Source of the DNA: Thermasporomyces sp040195635
GTDB lineage: Bacteria > Actinomycetota > Actinomycetes > Propionibacteriales > Actinopolymorphaceae
Length of the DNA stretch: 64,000 bases
NCBI RefSeq assembly: GCF_040195635.1
Contig: NZ_JBEFTX010000001.1
Span: 372,001-436,000 of the forward strand
Direction of reading: 5' to 3'
A program made the position numbers and the translations under genes. Under the pieces are notes generated by a model. That model made no database searches. It saw only the letters and a program-made list of their open reading frames with translations, and was not told the origin of the DNA. Within the stretch, counting starts at the first letter, position 1; the number at the start of each line of letters is the position of its first letter. Of this stretch, positions 33,978-42,261 are shown in pieces.

Positions 33978-34757
33978 TCAGCGCACGACATGGCCGGTCT
34001 CCCGCAGGCGCGCCTTGACATCCCCGATCCGCAGCTCCCCGAAGTGGAAGACGCTCGCCGCGAGAACCGCGTCCGCTCCCGCGTCGACGGCCGGCGGGAA
34101 GTCCTCCGGCGTCCCGGCACCACCGCTGGCGATGAGCGGGATGTCGACGACGGCCCGGATGGCCCGGATCATCTCCAGGTCGTATCCGGCCTTCGTGCCG
34201 TCCGCATCCATCGAGTTGAGCAGGATCTCCCCGGCACCGAGCTCGGCTCCCCTGGCCGCCCACGCGACGGCGTCCATGCCGGTGCCGCGCCGGCCGCCGT
34301 GTGTGGTGACCTCGAAGCCGGACGGGAGCTCGCCAGCGGCGCCGACCGCGCGCCGGGCATCCAGCGAGAGCACCAGCACCTGCGAACCGAACCGCTGCGC
34401 GATCTCGGCGACCAGCTCCGGCCGGGCGATCGCCGCGGTGTTCACCCCCACCTTGTCCGCACCCGCCCGCAGCAGCCGGTCGACGTCCTCGACCGACCGG
34501 ACCCCGCCCCCGACGGTGAGTGGGATGAAGACCTGGCCGGCCGTCCGGCGTACGACCTCGTAGGTGGTCTCGCGGCCGTGGGCGGAGGCCGAGACGTCGA
34601 GGAACGTCAGCTCGTCCGCACCCTCCGCGTCGTAGATCGTCGCCATCTCCACCGGATCACCCGCGTCGCGCAGATCGGCGAAGTTGACGCCCTTGACCAC
34701 CCGGCCGGCGTCGACGTCAAGGCACGGGATCACCCGCACCGCGAGGCTGTTGCTCAT
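33978..34757 (-). CDS. hisF: Imidazole glycerol phosphate synthase, cyclase subunit
   Basis: A 259-aa TIM-barrel protein forming imidazole glycerol phosphate and AICAR with ammonia from HisH. It has the catalytic Asp in RVIPCLDVDAGRVVKGVNF (residue about 11), phosphate-binding TVGGGVRS and IASGGAGTPED, and the second Asp-type block LNSMDADGTKAGYD. The start at 34757 gives the standard N-terminus MSNSLAVRVIPCLDVD. It is separated from hisH/hisA by about 14 kb and from hisI by about 27 kb, though these are usually close in actinobacteria. Confidence 0.96.
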   Translation of the reverse strand: MSNSLAVRVIPCLDVDAGRVVKGVNFADLRDAGDPVEMATIYDAEGADELTFLDVSASAHGRETTYEVVRRTAGQVFIPLTVGGGVRSVEDVDRLLRAGADKVGVNTAAIARPELVAEIAQRFGSQVLVLSLDARRAVGAAGELPSGFEVTTHGGRRGTGMDAVAWAARGAELGAGEILLNSMDADGTKAGYDLEMIRAIRAVVDIPLIASGGAGTPEDFPPAVDAGADAVLAASVFHFGELRIGDVKARLRETGHVVR

Positions 34758-34894
34758 ACGGCGAACCTTAGCCGCCGCCCCGGTCAGGCCTCCCCGCCGA
34801 GCGGGGTGTGCCATCCTCGCGGCCCAGGCTCGACACCGCCGCCGCGGTGGCTCGAGCCCAGATGTCATCACCGGGAGGAGTCAGATGCCCGCGC

Positions 34895-35632
34895 CTACCC
34901 GGAGCGGATCGGATGGTGCTGCGCCAGGGCAGAAGCCACGGGACGTTGGCGACCTGTGGAAGGCAGGGGTGAGCGCGCGATGCGAAATCCCACGTCGTCG
35001 ATGCGGAAGGTCGGGTGACTGCGCCGCCGAACCGAGGCCCGGCAGCTCCAATGCTCGTCCGCCCATCCACCGCCACGGAGCACACGGTAGGTGCCGTACA
35101 CCTCGGCGTCGTAGACGTCCCAGCACCAGTCCCACACATTGCCCAGCATGTCGTACAGACCCCACGTGTTGGGCTCCTTGCCGCCAACGGGGCGGATTTG
35201 CCAGTCCGAGTTGCCCCGGTACCAAGCGATCTGGTCAAGCTGGCCATACCGAGGGCCGGTGGTACCCGCACGGCAGGCGTGCTCCCACTCAGCCTCGGTT
35301 GGCAGCCGGTACCCATCGGCAGAGGCGTTCCATTCGACCGCCTCTTCGTCGGCATGAAGTCGATAGGCGGATGTCAGCCCCTCACGCCGGGACAACGCGT
35401 TGCAGAACCGGACCGCGTCCCACCACGAAACGCCCTCAACAGGGAACCGGTCGCCTTGGGCAGTGCTCGGCCGTAGACCGGTGACCTGTGCGTACAACGA
35501 CTGAGTGACTGGCATCGCTGCCATCTGGAACGGTGCAACCTCGACCGGCCAACTCGTCTGCGTCCGCCGGTCGGTGATGGTCACCTGTCCTGGCGGGACC
35601 GCGACCATCTCGTTGTCTGGCCCCGATTCCAC
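34895..35632 (-). CDS. SUMF1/FGE-domain protein lacking one active-site Cys
   Basis: A 245-aa protein with the formylglycine-generating-enzyme fold: VSWWDAVRFCNALSRREG, YRLPTEAEWEHACRAGTTG, GLYDMLGNVWDWCWD, VLRGGGWADEHWSCRAS and FRIDDVGFRIAR. In real FGEs the motif after RGGSW contains two Cys five residues apart. Here the first is Asp192 and only Cys197 remains, so copper-dependent formylglycine formation is unlikely. A structural or other SUMF1 role is more probable. The start is taken as the GTG at 35632 (ATG at 35608 is an alternative). It lies in a region of lower GC and has a short Arg/Pro-rich C-terminal tail. No sulfatase is nearby. Confidence 0.8.
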   Translation of the reverse strand: MESGPDNEMVAVPPGQVTITDRRTQTSWPVEVAPFQMAAMPVTQSLYAQVTGLRPSTAQGDRFPVEGVSWWDAVRFCNALSRREGLTSAYRLHADEEAVEWNASADGYRLPTEAEWEHACRAGTTGPRYGQLDQIAWYRGNSDWQIRPVGGKEPNTWGLYDMLGNVWDWCWDVYDAEVYGTYRVLRGGGWADEHWSCRASVRRRSHPTFRIDDVGFRIARSPLPSTGRQRPVASALAQHHPIRSG

Positions 35633-35809
35633 CAGGCCACCCTACCCGGCGTCATCATCTGCTCTGTCGATCTTTCTGGAGTGAACTGAGGAGGCACCCA
35701 CTATCGGAGCAGGAACGTCGCGTCAGGCCACAGCCTGACGCAATGCGTAGACGATGCGGCCAACGCGGCTCGAACAGACACCCGAAGCCGGCCGGGATAC
35801 CGCGCCCCA

Positions 35810-36355
35810 TCACGTTGTCCGCGCCAAGTAGCGCAATACCGCGTATACCAGCGATCCATCAACCGCCTCACCCGTCAGCACCATATCCACCACCTCTTGC
35901 CAGGGCTTGAGCACCACCTCGATTACCTCGTGCTCGTCGAGATTGTTGGCTCCAAGTTGCAATGTGCGTGCCACAAAGACATGGCAGGTGTGAGCAATCG
36001 TGCCTGGCAGCGGGTTATAACGCCCCAGCAGTTCTATTTCGTGGGCAATATAGCCGGTCTCTTCGGCCAATTCACGCTGCGCCGCTTCTCGAGGAAGCTC
36101 ACCGACCTGAATTCCACCGGCGGGCAAGTCATACAGAACCTGCCGAAGTGGATGGCGGTATTGCCGCGTCAGCACTACTTGCTCATCCTCGGTAAAGGCC
36201 AAAACCGAGGATGACCCTGATGAATTGATGTAGTGAATGTCCATCTCGCCGCCGTCCGGTTTGCGTAGGCGATCCCGGACGATGGTAATCCAATTGCTGA
36301 AGACAACCTCTGAAGCGAGGACACTCCACTGTTGCGATGTGACGCCGTTCTCCAT
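35810..36355 (-). CDS. NUDIX hydrolase, ADP-ribose pyrophosphatase-like
   Basis: A 181-aa protein from the ATG at 36355, which has a perfect AAGGAG 7 nt upstream. The Nudix box is complete: GGIQVGELPREAAQRELAEE followed by TGY fits G-x5-E-x7-REUxEExGU. The preceding VVLTRQYRHPLRQVLYDLPA and the following LGRYNPLPGTIAHTCHVFVA match ADP-ribose/nucleoside-diphosphate-sugar pyrophosphatases. Base use is noticeably poorer in G+C than in the surroundings (33 of 60 bases at 36001-36060), suggesting transfer from another lineage. The neighbouring SUMF1 gene shares this character. Confidence 0.9.
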   Translation of the reverse strand: MENGVTSQQWSVLASEVVFSNWITIVRDRLRKPDGGEMDIHYINSSGSSSVLAFTEDEQVVLTRQYRHPLRQVLYDLPAGGIQVGELPREAAQRELAEETGYIAHEIELLGRYNPLPGTIAHTCHVFVARTLQLGANNLDEHEVIEVVLKPWQEVVDMVLTGEAVDGSLVYAVLRYLARTT

Positions 36356-36749
36356 CACGTGACTCCTTGGCGGTAGAGGACTGGATCGAAGGGCCGCGCC
36401 GTTCGCCGGGGTCGAGACCGCTGGAGAGATCATGATCTCAGTCCCTGCCACCGAGTGGTCGACCTTGTGGCCTGGAAGCCGAGTCTCGGGTTCGATGCCA
36501 ACTCGCTCGGCGCAGCCTCGTAGCTCCGAGTGCTGGGCATGCGTACGGCTTCGGCATCACCCCAGCTACCGGAGGGCTCCGGGCCGGGATCGGCCGTGGG
36601 CGGCCAGAAGGGGTCGAACCCGGTTGAGGCGGGTCGATCTCGCGGTCATGGTGAAGCAACTCTTCTCCGCCCGGGGGGCCGAGCGTTCACGTCGTCGACA
36701 CCGGCGCCCGCGAGGCTGAGCGGACGTGTCATCACAGGGAGGGAACCAC
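36356..36749. other. 394-bp non-coding gap between divergent genes
   Basis: No credible gene, RNA or strong hairpin was seen. It separates the divergent NUDIX and PI-PLC genes, so both promoters must lie here. Its left end keeps the lower-GC character of the NUDIX gene, and GC rises towards the right. Confidence 0.5.
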
Positions 36750-37919
36750 ATGCCCGCACTTGCCCGGATTGGCGTGACCGCGGTCGCTGTCGCAGCAACT
36801 GTCGCCGCGCTGAGTGTCGTCCCGTTCGTTCGCGGTGGTGAGCCCGCCGAGCTCCGCCCGAGCGCGAGCGACGACGACGTACGCATGAACCAGATCCAGT
36901 TCATGGGGGCGCACAACGGCTATCACCGCGAGATGCAGGGTGCCGAGCTGGCCGAGGCACTGAAGATCGACCCAGGGCTGCCGCAGTGGTCCTACTACTC
37001 CCACGCCTCGATCCCGGACCTGTTGGAACGGCAGAACGTGCGCCACGTCGAGCTCGACCTGCTCCCGGACCCGGAGGGCGGCCTGTACAAGTTCCCGCTC
37101 CCCCGCCAACGCGCCGGCCTCGGCCCGATCGACGACCCGGACATGGCCGCTCCCGGCATGAAGGTGCAACACGTGCCGGATGTGGACTACACCACGACGT
37201 GCCGGACGTTCGTCCGCTGCCTGACGCAGGTGCGGACGTGGTCGAAGGCCAATCCGGGGCACGTCCCGATCATCCTGCAGCTCGAGCTGAAGCAGACCGA
37301 CGACCGTTGGGAGCAGATCGGCGGCGCAGTGAGCCCGCCCTGGGACGCAGGGCTGCTGGACGCGGTCGACGCCGAGATCCGCTCGGTGTTCACCGAGACC
37401 GAACTCATCACCGCCGACGACGTCCGCAAGCCCGGCCTCACACTCGAGCAGTCCGTGCTCCGACACGGCTGGCCCACGCTGTCGTGGGCCCGCGGGAAGG
37501 TCCTGTTCTTCTTCGACAACGGTGGCGGCATCCGCGAGATGTACCTCGACGGCCGGCCCAACCTCGAGGGTCGCGCCGTCTTCACCCGAGGCGACATCGG
37601 CGCTCCGGACGCGGCCATCACCCAGATCAACGACCCCCGTGGTGCCAACACGGCGGCGATCCAGGACCTCGTGCGTCGGGGCTACTTCATCCGTACGCGG
37701 TCGGACGAACCCTTCGCCACCGTGAAGAACGAGGAGTTCAGCAGGGTGCGTACGGCGCTTGACAGTGGTGCGCAGCTGATCACGACGGACTTCCCGACGG
37801 TGGGCATGGCCGCGCGTTGGGACAGCGACTTCGTGGCCGAGCTTCCCGGTGGCGCCGTCGTACGGTGCAACCCGGTCTCCGCGCCCAGCTTCTGCCGCGA
37901 CAAAGGGCTGGAGCGCTGA
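36750..37919 (+). CDS. Secreted Ca2+-dependent phosphoinositide phospholipase C-like protein
   Basis: A 389-aa protein. GGGAGGG precedes the ATG. The N-terminal signal peptide has a basic start and the hydrophobic core VTAVAVAATVAALSVV. The TIM-barrel phospholipase blocks are QIQFMGAHNGYHREM (first catalytic His, about 52), ASIPDLLERQNVRHVELDLL, PIILQLELKQ, KVLFFFDNGGGIREMY and LITTDFPTVGM. Similar proteins are annotated as Ca2+-dependent PI-PLC-like (PI-PLC-C1 family). It probably acts outside the cell on phospholipids or glycosyl-phosphodiesters. It converges on an ABC permease gene with a strong hairpin between. Confidence 0.85.
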   Translation: MPALARIGVTAVAVAATVAALSVVPFVRGGEPAELRPSASDDDVRMNQIQFMGAHNGYHREMQGAELAEALKIDPGLPQWSYYSHASIPDLLERQNVRHVELDLLPDPEGGLYKFPLPRQRAGLGPIDDPDMAAPGMKVQHVPDVDYTTTCRTFVRCLTQVRTWSKANPGHVPIILQLELKQTDDRWEQIGGAVSPPWDAGLLDAVDAEIRSVFTETELITADDVRKPGLTLEQSVLRHGWPTLSWARGKVLFFFDNGGGIREMYLDGRPNLEGRAVFTRGDIGAPDAAITQINDPRGANTAAIQDLVRRGYFIRTRSDEPFATVKNEEFSRVRTALDSGAQLITTDFPTVGMAARWDSDFVAELPGGAVVRCNPVSAPSFCRDKGLER

Positions 37920-37950
37920 CCCGGCAGTAGGCCGTCAAGGTGACGACCAT

Positions 37951-37978
37951 GGGCTGGGCCGCGGATGCGGCTCAGCCC
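37951..37978. terminator. Bidirectional terminator hairpin
   Basis: GGGCTGGGCCGC (37951-37962) pairs with GCGGCTCAGCCC (37967-37978), giving 12 base pairs with one G-U and a GGAT loop. It lies 31 nt after the PI-PLC stop and covers the stop codon of the opposing permease gene. Confidence 0.65.
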
Positions 37979-38850
37979 TTGGTGGCCCCGCTGGCGAGGC
38001 CGCCGATCAGCTGGCGTTCGGCGAAACCGAAGAACGCGAGCGCCGGCACCATCGCCAGGGTGATGTAGGCGAGGATCCGAGCCGTGTCGCCGGTGTACTC
38101 CCCCTGGAACTGCTGGATCGCCACCGGGATGGTCCACAACTCCTGGCTGTTGAAGATCACCAGTGGCAGGAAGAAGTTGTTCCAGCTGCCGACGACCGCG
38201 AGCACCGAGACGGTTGCGAGCGCTGGACGCGCCATCGGCAGCAGGATCCGCCAGAAGAACCCGAACGCACCACACCCGTCCAGCGTGGCAGCCTCTTCGA
38301 TCTCACTCGGGATCTCCCGGAAGAACCCCCGCAGGACGATGATCGTCACCGGAAGGCCGAAGGCCGCCTGAGGCAGGATCACCCCCCACGGGTTGTCCAG
38401 CAGACCCATGGTCCGGAGCATGATGAACAATGGCAGGATCGCCACCGCGAACGGGAACATCAGTCCGATCGCGAACACCATGAACAGGATCTCCCTGCCA
38501 CGGAACGCGAACCGCGCGAAGACGTACGCCGCCGCCGCAGAGGCCCCGACCGTGACGAGAGTGGTCATCAACGCAATGAACACGCTGTTCCAGAGCGGAC
38601 CCCAGAACTGCAGCGACGCAAGGATTGCGGTGTAGTTCTCGACGTTCCACGGCGATGGCAGACCGACGGGATTCGTCGAGAGCTGGCCGTTGTCCTTGAA
38701 TCCGCCCACGACCGCGTAGAACAGCGGCACGACCACGAACAACCCGACCACCGCGACAAGGGCGTAGAGCACGACAGAGCGGACTAGGGCTCTCGCCCGT
38801 GCGCCGCGACGCGACGGTGTCTCCACCGCCGGGACTGTTGCGTTGCTCAT
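37972..38850 (-). CDS. Sugar ABC transporter permease, MalG type
   Basis: A 292-aa inner-membrane subunit with six helices. The EAA loop IPSEIEEAATLDGCGAFGFF (about 190-209) docks to the ATPase. ERQLIGGLASGATKG is the usual MalG-like end. The N-terminus after MSNATVPAVETPSRRGAR enters helix 1. It overlaps the upstream MalF-type gene (ATGA). Third gene of a binding protein-permease-permease unit with no ATPase, so it probably uses a shared MsmK/MsiK-type ATPase encoded elsewhere. Confidence 0.93.
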   Translation of the reverse strand: MSNATVPAVETPSRRGARARALVRSVVLYALVAVVGLFVVVPLFYAVVGGFKDNGQLSTNPVGLPSPWNVENYTAILASLQFWGPLWNSVFIALMTTLVTVGASAAAAYVFARFAFRGREILFMVFAIGLMFPFAVAILPLFIMLRTMGLLDNPWGVILPQAAFGLPVTIIVLRGFFREIPSEIEEAATLDGCGAFGFFWRILLPMARPALATVSVLAVVGSWNNFFLPLVIFNSQELWTIPVAIQQFQGEYTGDTARILAYITLAMVPALAFFGFAERQLIGGLASGATKG

Positions 38851-39824
38851 CGGTGATCTCGCATTCCGGTGATCGCGCCCGCGGTGTCGCGACGCATGAC
38901 GAAGCGTTGGTACCCGAGCGCGAAGACGAGGCTGAGGAGGAACATCATGATGCTGATCGCGCTGGCGTAGCCGACTTCCCAACGGACGAAGCCGTACTGG
39001 TACATCGTGACCGCCATCGTCTCCGACGCGCCGACCGGCCCGCCCTGGGTCATCAACCAGACCAGGTCGAAGAGCTGGAGGGCTCCGATGACCGACAGGA
39101 AGATGGTGATCCGGATCGTCGGGCCCAGCAACGGGAAGGTCACGTGCCGGAAGGCTTTCCAGGTGCCCGCGCCGTCGATCGCGGCCGCTTCGAGGAGCTC
39201 GTTCGGGATGCCCTGGCGGCCGGCCAGGTAGAGGATCATGTGGAAGCCGAAGTACTTCCAGGTGATGACGAAGAACAGTACGTACATCACGATGGACCGG
39301 TCGGCGAGCCACGTCGACTGCCACGCCTCCAGTCCGACGGTCCTCAAGAGGTAGTTCGCGAGGCCAGTCTCGGGCGAGAAGATCATCGTGAACAGCGCGC
39401 CCGTGATGGCCTCGGAGAGGACGAACGGCGCGAAGAACACCAGCCGGAAGACCGCCCTGCCCGGCAGCCGTTGGTTGAGCAGCAGGGCGATGCCGAGCGA
39501 CATCGGCAGTTGGAGCACCAGCGAGAGACCGATGATCAGTCCGCCACGCCCGAGGTCGCCGAGGAATACCTCGTCGCCTGCCATCCTGGTGAAGTTGCCC
39601 AACCCCACGAAGTCGGTCGGCAGTCCTCCGTAGCCGTTCCAATCGAACAGGCTGGTGTACATCGCGACGAGCATGGGCGCCAGCACCAGCAGCACGAACA
39701 GCACCAGCGCCGGGAGGACGAAGAGCCAGATCGTCACCAGGTCCCGGCGACCGCAGCGCACCCGGGTGCGAGACAGGGCGGCGGCCGAGCCAGTCTCGGC
39801 CGCCGCCATCTGTGTCGCGGTCAT
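38847..39824 (-). CDS. Sugar ABC transporter permease, MalF type
   Basis: A 325-aa permease with six helices. Helix 1 (FVLPALVLFVLLVLAPMLVA) is followed by the YTSLFDWNGYG and FVGLGNFTRM blocks common to CUT1 permeases. The EAA loop IPNELLEAAAIDGAGTWKAF (about 212-231) is intact. It starts directly after the binding-protein stop (TAG then ATG) and overlaps the MalG-type gene. Confidence 0.93.
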   Translation of the reverse strand: MTATQMAAAETGSAAALSRTRVRCGRRDLVTIWLFVLPALVLFVLLVLAPMLVAMYTSLFDWNGYGGLPTDFVGLGNFTRMAGDEVFLGDLGRGGLIIGLSLVLQLPMSLGIALLLNQRLPGRAVFRLVFFAPFVLSEAITGALFTMIFSPETGLANYLLRTVGLEAWQSTWLADRSIVMYVLFFVITWKYFGFHMILYLAGRQGIPNELLEAAAIDGAGTWKAFRHVTFPLLGPTIRITIFLSVIGALQLFDLVWLMTQGGPVGASETMAVTMYQYGFVRWEVGYASAISIMMFLLSLVFALGYQRFVMRRDTAGAITGMRDHR

Positions 39825-41120
39825 CTACTGGATTTCCTTCTTCGCCGTGTCGGCGATGGCCTTCGCCACATCGTCAGGCGTCATCTCACCTGCGATGAGC
39901 GCCGCCGTGCTGTCATTGATCGTCTCACCGACCGCAGGAGGGTAGGCCTGGTCGAGGTAGAGCTGGAACGCCGTTGCCCCAGTGACCGTCTCCAACAGGG
40001 GCTGGACCCGCTCGTCGGGGTAGGCGTCGTCCGTGCCCTCGACTACAGGGATGTAGCTACCGTTCTCGACCGCGACGCGGTAGTTCTCCGGCTTCATGAT
40101 GAACTCGAGGAACTCGACCGTCTCTGGCGGCGCGTTCCCGCCAACCACGAACCCGTTGCCACCACCGAGAATCTCGGTCTGAGCACCCTTGCCACCTTCG
40201 ACAGCGGGGAAGGGGAAGAACCCGAGATCGTCACCGATTCCCCGCTCCTCTTCTCGACCGGACGCTCCGGTCTGGGTTGCCGGCGCCCACTGGCCCATGA
40301 GTTCAATGGCGACCTTGCCGTTGCCCATCAACGCGGCCTGGCTCTCGGCCCCCTCGCCGTACGGTGCCCCGAGGAAACCCTTCTGGAAGGGGTCGAGGGC
40401 GGCGAGTGCCGCGAGGTTCTCGCCGGCCTTCACGAAGTCAGCGCCGTCGAAGGAGCCGTCCGCGATCGCCGCATCGAGCCCGGCCTTGCCGGCCTGGCGC
40501 ATCGCGAGATAGGTCCAGTAGAAGTGGCCCGGCCACTTTTCCTTGCCAGCAAGGCCGATCGGTGTGATGCCGGCCGCCTTCAACTTCTTGACGGCGTCGA
40601 GGAAGTCGGTCCAGGTGGCCGGCGGCTCGGAGATTCCGGCGGTAGCGAAGTGCTTCTTGTTGTACCAGAACCCCACCATGCCCGTGTCGAAGGGAATGCC
40701 GTAGATCTTCCCGTCGATCGTGTAGGCCTCCCTCGCGGTGGGAGAGACGGAGTCGACCCAGGGCTTGACGTCGTTCGTGAGGTCCTTGACCAGCCCGGCA
40801 TCGATCTGCTGCTGCAGGACGCCGCCTCCCCACGACTGGAAGAGGTCAGGCGGGTTTCCGGACTGGCCTGCGGTCGTCATCTTCGCCTTGAACGGTTCGT
40901 TCTGCAGAGCGGTGATCTTGATCTGCACGTCAGGATGGGACTTCTCGAAGTCCTTGGCCATCTTGGCCCAGACAGACTTCATCGGCTCTTCGCTCTGGAT
41001 GTGCCACCAGTCGATCGTCTTGTCACTCGAGGATCCAGCCCCGTTACCACCGCAGGCGGCTGCAAGCGCCAAGGCCCCTGCCGCGAACAACGCCGAGAGG
41101 CGCCGGTTGAACGACATCAT
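39825..41120 (-). CDS. Sugar-binding lipoprotein of a CUT1 ABC transporter
   Basis: A 431-aa family 1 solute-binding protein. The signal peptide MMSFNRRLSALFAAGALALA ends in the lipobox AAAC (Cys at about 23), followed by a Gly/Ser linker. The body has TIDWWHIQSEEPMKSVWAKM, MGLGYFF-like hinge regions, GIPFDTGMVGFWYNKKHF and AQTEILGGGNGFVVGGNA. AAGGAG lies 4 nt before the first ATG and 7 nt before the second. First gene of the three-gene transporter; a LacI-type operator lies 250 bp upstream, so regulation by a sugar-responsive LacI protein is likely. Confidence 0.93.
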   Translation of the reverse strand: MMSFNRRLSALFAAGALALAAACGGNGAGSSSDKTIDWWHIQSEEPMKSVWAKMAKDFEKSHPDVQIKITALQNEPFKAKMTTAGQSGNPPDLFQSWGGGVLQQQIDAGLVKDLTNDVKPWVDSVSPTAREAYTIDGKIYGIPFDTGMVGFWYNKKHFATAGISEPPATWTDFLDAVKKLKAAGITPIGLAGKEKWPGHFYWTYLAMRQAGKAGLDAAIADGSFDGADFVKAGENLAALAALDPFQKGFLGAPYGEGAESQAALMGNGKVAIELMGQWAPATQTGASGREEERGIGDDLGFFPFPAVEGGKGAQTEILGGGNGFVVGGNAPPETVEFLEFIMKPENYRVAVENGSYIPVVEGTDDAYPDERVQPLLETVTGATAFQLYLDQAYPPAVGETINDSTAALIAGEMTPDDVAKAIADTAKKEIQ

Positions 41121-41553
41121 TGTTCTCCTTCGAGCCTGTCCTCCGTCGGTTCGACAGTGAGCGGGTCGGCTCAGTCGTCCCTCGGGCGGTCTCCCTGGTA
41201 CCGGCCGCCATTCACGCCACCACGACGGGCCTCGCCGCACGCCCCGAGTCGAAAGCTCTCCGGAACTCTCCTGAAGCGGGCCGGGTGGTCTTGCGTTCAC
41301 GACGTTCCTCGTCACCACAGGCGCCGAGGTAACCGCGCCTGGGGCGGGTACGGAGGCACCTGGAACCGAACCGAAAGTTTCGGCTACTGCGCGGTATTTT
41401 CGGTGATGTCGGGCACGCTACAACTGCATTTCGGGTACGGTCAAGCATTCTGAATGACACACTTCGAGCACGCTTGAGCCGGGATTCCGGGCGGGGGCGG
41501 GCCCGTCAGGCCGTTGCGGTGTTCCGGAAATTATCGGCCGTCAGGAACGCGCG
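41121..41553. other. 433-bp intergenic region upstream of the sugar ABC operon
   Basis: No gene seen. It holds the ABC operon promoter region, the CCGAAAGTTTCGG palindrome at 41371, and an AT-richer stretch around 41390-41460. The YbhB gene ends at its right side, on the same strand. Confidence 0.5.
41371..41383. promoter_or_regulatory. LacI-type operator CCGAAAGTTTCGG
   Basis: A perfect 13-bp palindrome around a central base. Its core, CGAAAGTTTCG, resembles operators of actinobacterial LacI-family sugar repressors. It lies in the leader region of the CUT1 transporter. No LacI gene is in the window, so the regulator acts from elsewhere. Confidence 0.6.
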
Positions 41554-42108
41554 TCAGGAGGCGTTCTCATAGGTCGCGATCAACGTGGCCCGGGCCAGCG
41601 TGTGCATGAAGAGGTTGAAACCCAGCAGGGCCGGCGACGCGCTGTCGGGCAGGTCGAGAGACTCGACATCGACGGCGTGGACGACGAAGAAGTATCGATG
41701 CGCGCCGTGGCCCGCCGGTGGTGCCGCCCCGAGGTACTGCTTCAGCCCCGCGTCATTGGTGAGCGTCACCGCCCCCGCCGGCAGCCCGGCACCGTCAGCA
41801 GCGCCCGCGCCCGTCGGCAGCTCCGTCACGCTCACCGGGAGGTTGTAGACGACCCAGTGCCAGAAGCCGCTCGCCGTCGGGGCGTCCGGGTCGTAGACGG
41901 TCACCGCGAAGCTCCGGGTGCGCTCGGGAAACCCGGTCCACGCCAGCTGAGGCGACGTGTCCTCCCCTCCGGCGCCGAAGATGCCCGAGAGCTGAGGCGT
42001 TGGCAGGCCCGCGCCATCGGAGATGTCCGTACTCGTCAGGTCGAACGACGGCACCTCCGGCAGGAAGTCGTACGGGTTGACGTCGAACGGTGCCTGCCTC
42101 TTGCTCAT
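41554..42108 (-). CDS. YbhB/YbcL family Raf-kinase-inhibitor-like protein
   Basis: A 184-aa phosphatidylethanolamine-binding-protein fold. Visible blocks are FDLTSTDISDGAGLPTPQLS, GGEDTSPQLAWTGFPERTRS, YDPDAPTASGFWHWVVYNLP and the ligand-pocket end GAHRYFFVVHAVDVESLDLP. The DPDAP and HRYFF motifs form the anion-binding pocket. Bacterial members have no settled role; small-ligand or phospholipid head-group binding is inferred. No signal peptide. Two palindromic repeats lie directly upstream. Confidence 0.92.
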   Translation of the reverse strand: MSKRQAPFDVNPYDFLPEVPSFDLTSTDISDGAGLPTPQLSGIFGAGGEDTSPQLAWTGFPERTRSFAVTVYDPDAPTASGFWHWVVYNLPVSVTELPTGAGAADGAGLPAGAVTLTNDAGLKQYLGAAPPAGHGAHRYFFVVHAVDVESLDLPDSASPALLGFNLFMHTLARATLIATYENAS

Positions 42109-42130
42109 CGAAGTCCTCCGGCAGTCTGAG

Positions 42131-42182
42131 TGGATGAAGGGTCCCTTCGTCCCAACCTATTGGATGAAGGTGCCCCTCATCG
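42131..42182. repeat. Two tandem GGATGAAGG palindromic elements
   Basis: GGATGAAGGG-T-CCCTTCGTCC (42132-42152) is an inverted repeat with one G-T type mismatch. A second, less regular copy GGATGAAGGTGCCCCTCATCG begins at 42162, 30 bp later. Both are preceded by T. They sit 23 bp upstream of the YbhB start. The form is that of a short dispersed REP-like element or a tandem operator. Confidence 0.6.
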
Positions 42183-42261
42183 AAACCCAGGCCGCCAACG
42201 GGCGCGGCAGTCGAAAGCGCTACGTGGGTGCGTAGCCTGTCACGACGGGAGGAGCGGCTCG

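Noticed and set aside
36600..36640. tRNA-like GGGGTCGAACCCGG with TTGAGGCGGG
   Set aside because: Looks like a T-arm, but no acceptor stem, anticodon arm or CCA context could be assembled around it.
36438..36659. 73-codon minus-strand frame in the NUDIX to PI-PLC gap
   Set aside because: Arg/Pro-rich, no ribosome site, no similarity to a known family; treated as non-coding.
38799..41453. 884-codon plus-strand frame over the sugar ABC operon
   Set aside because: Antisense to binding protein and permease genes with strong family motifs.
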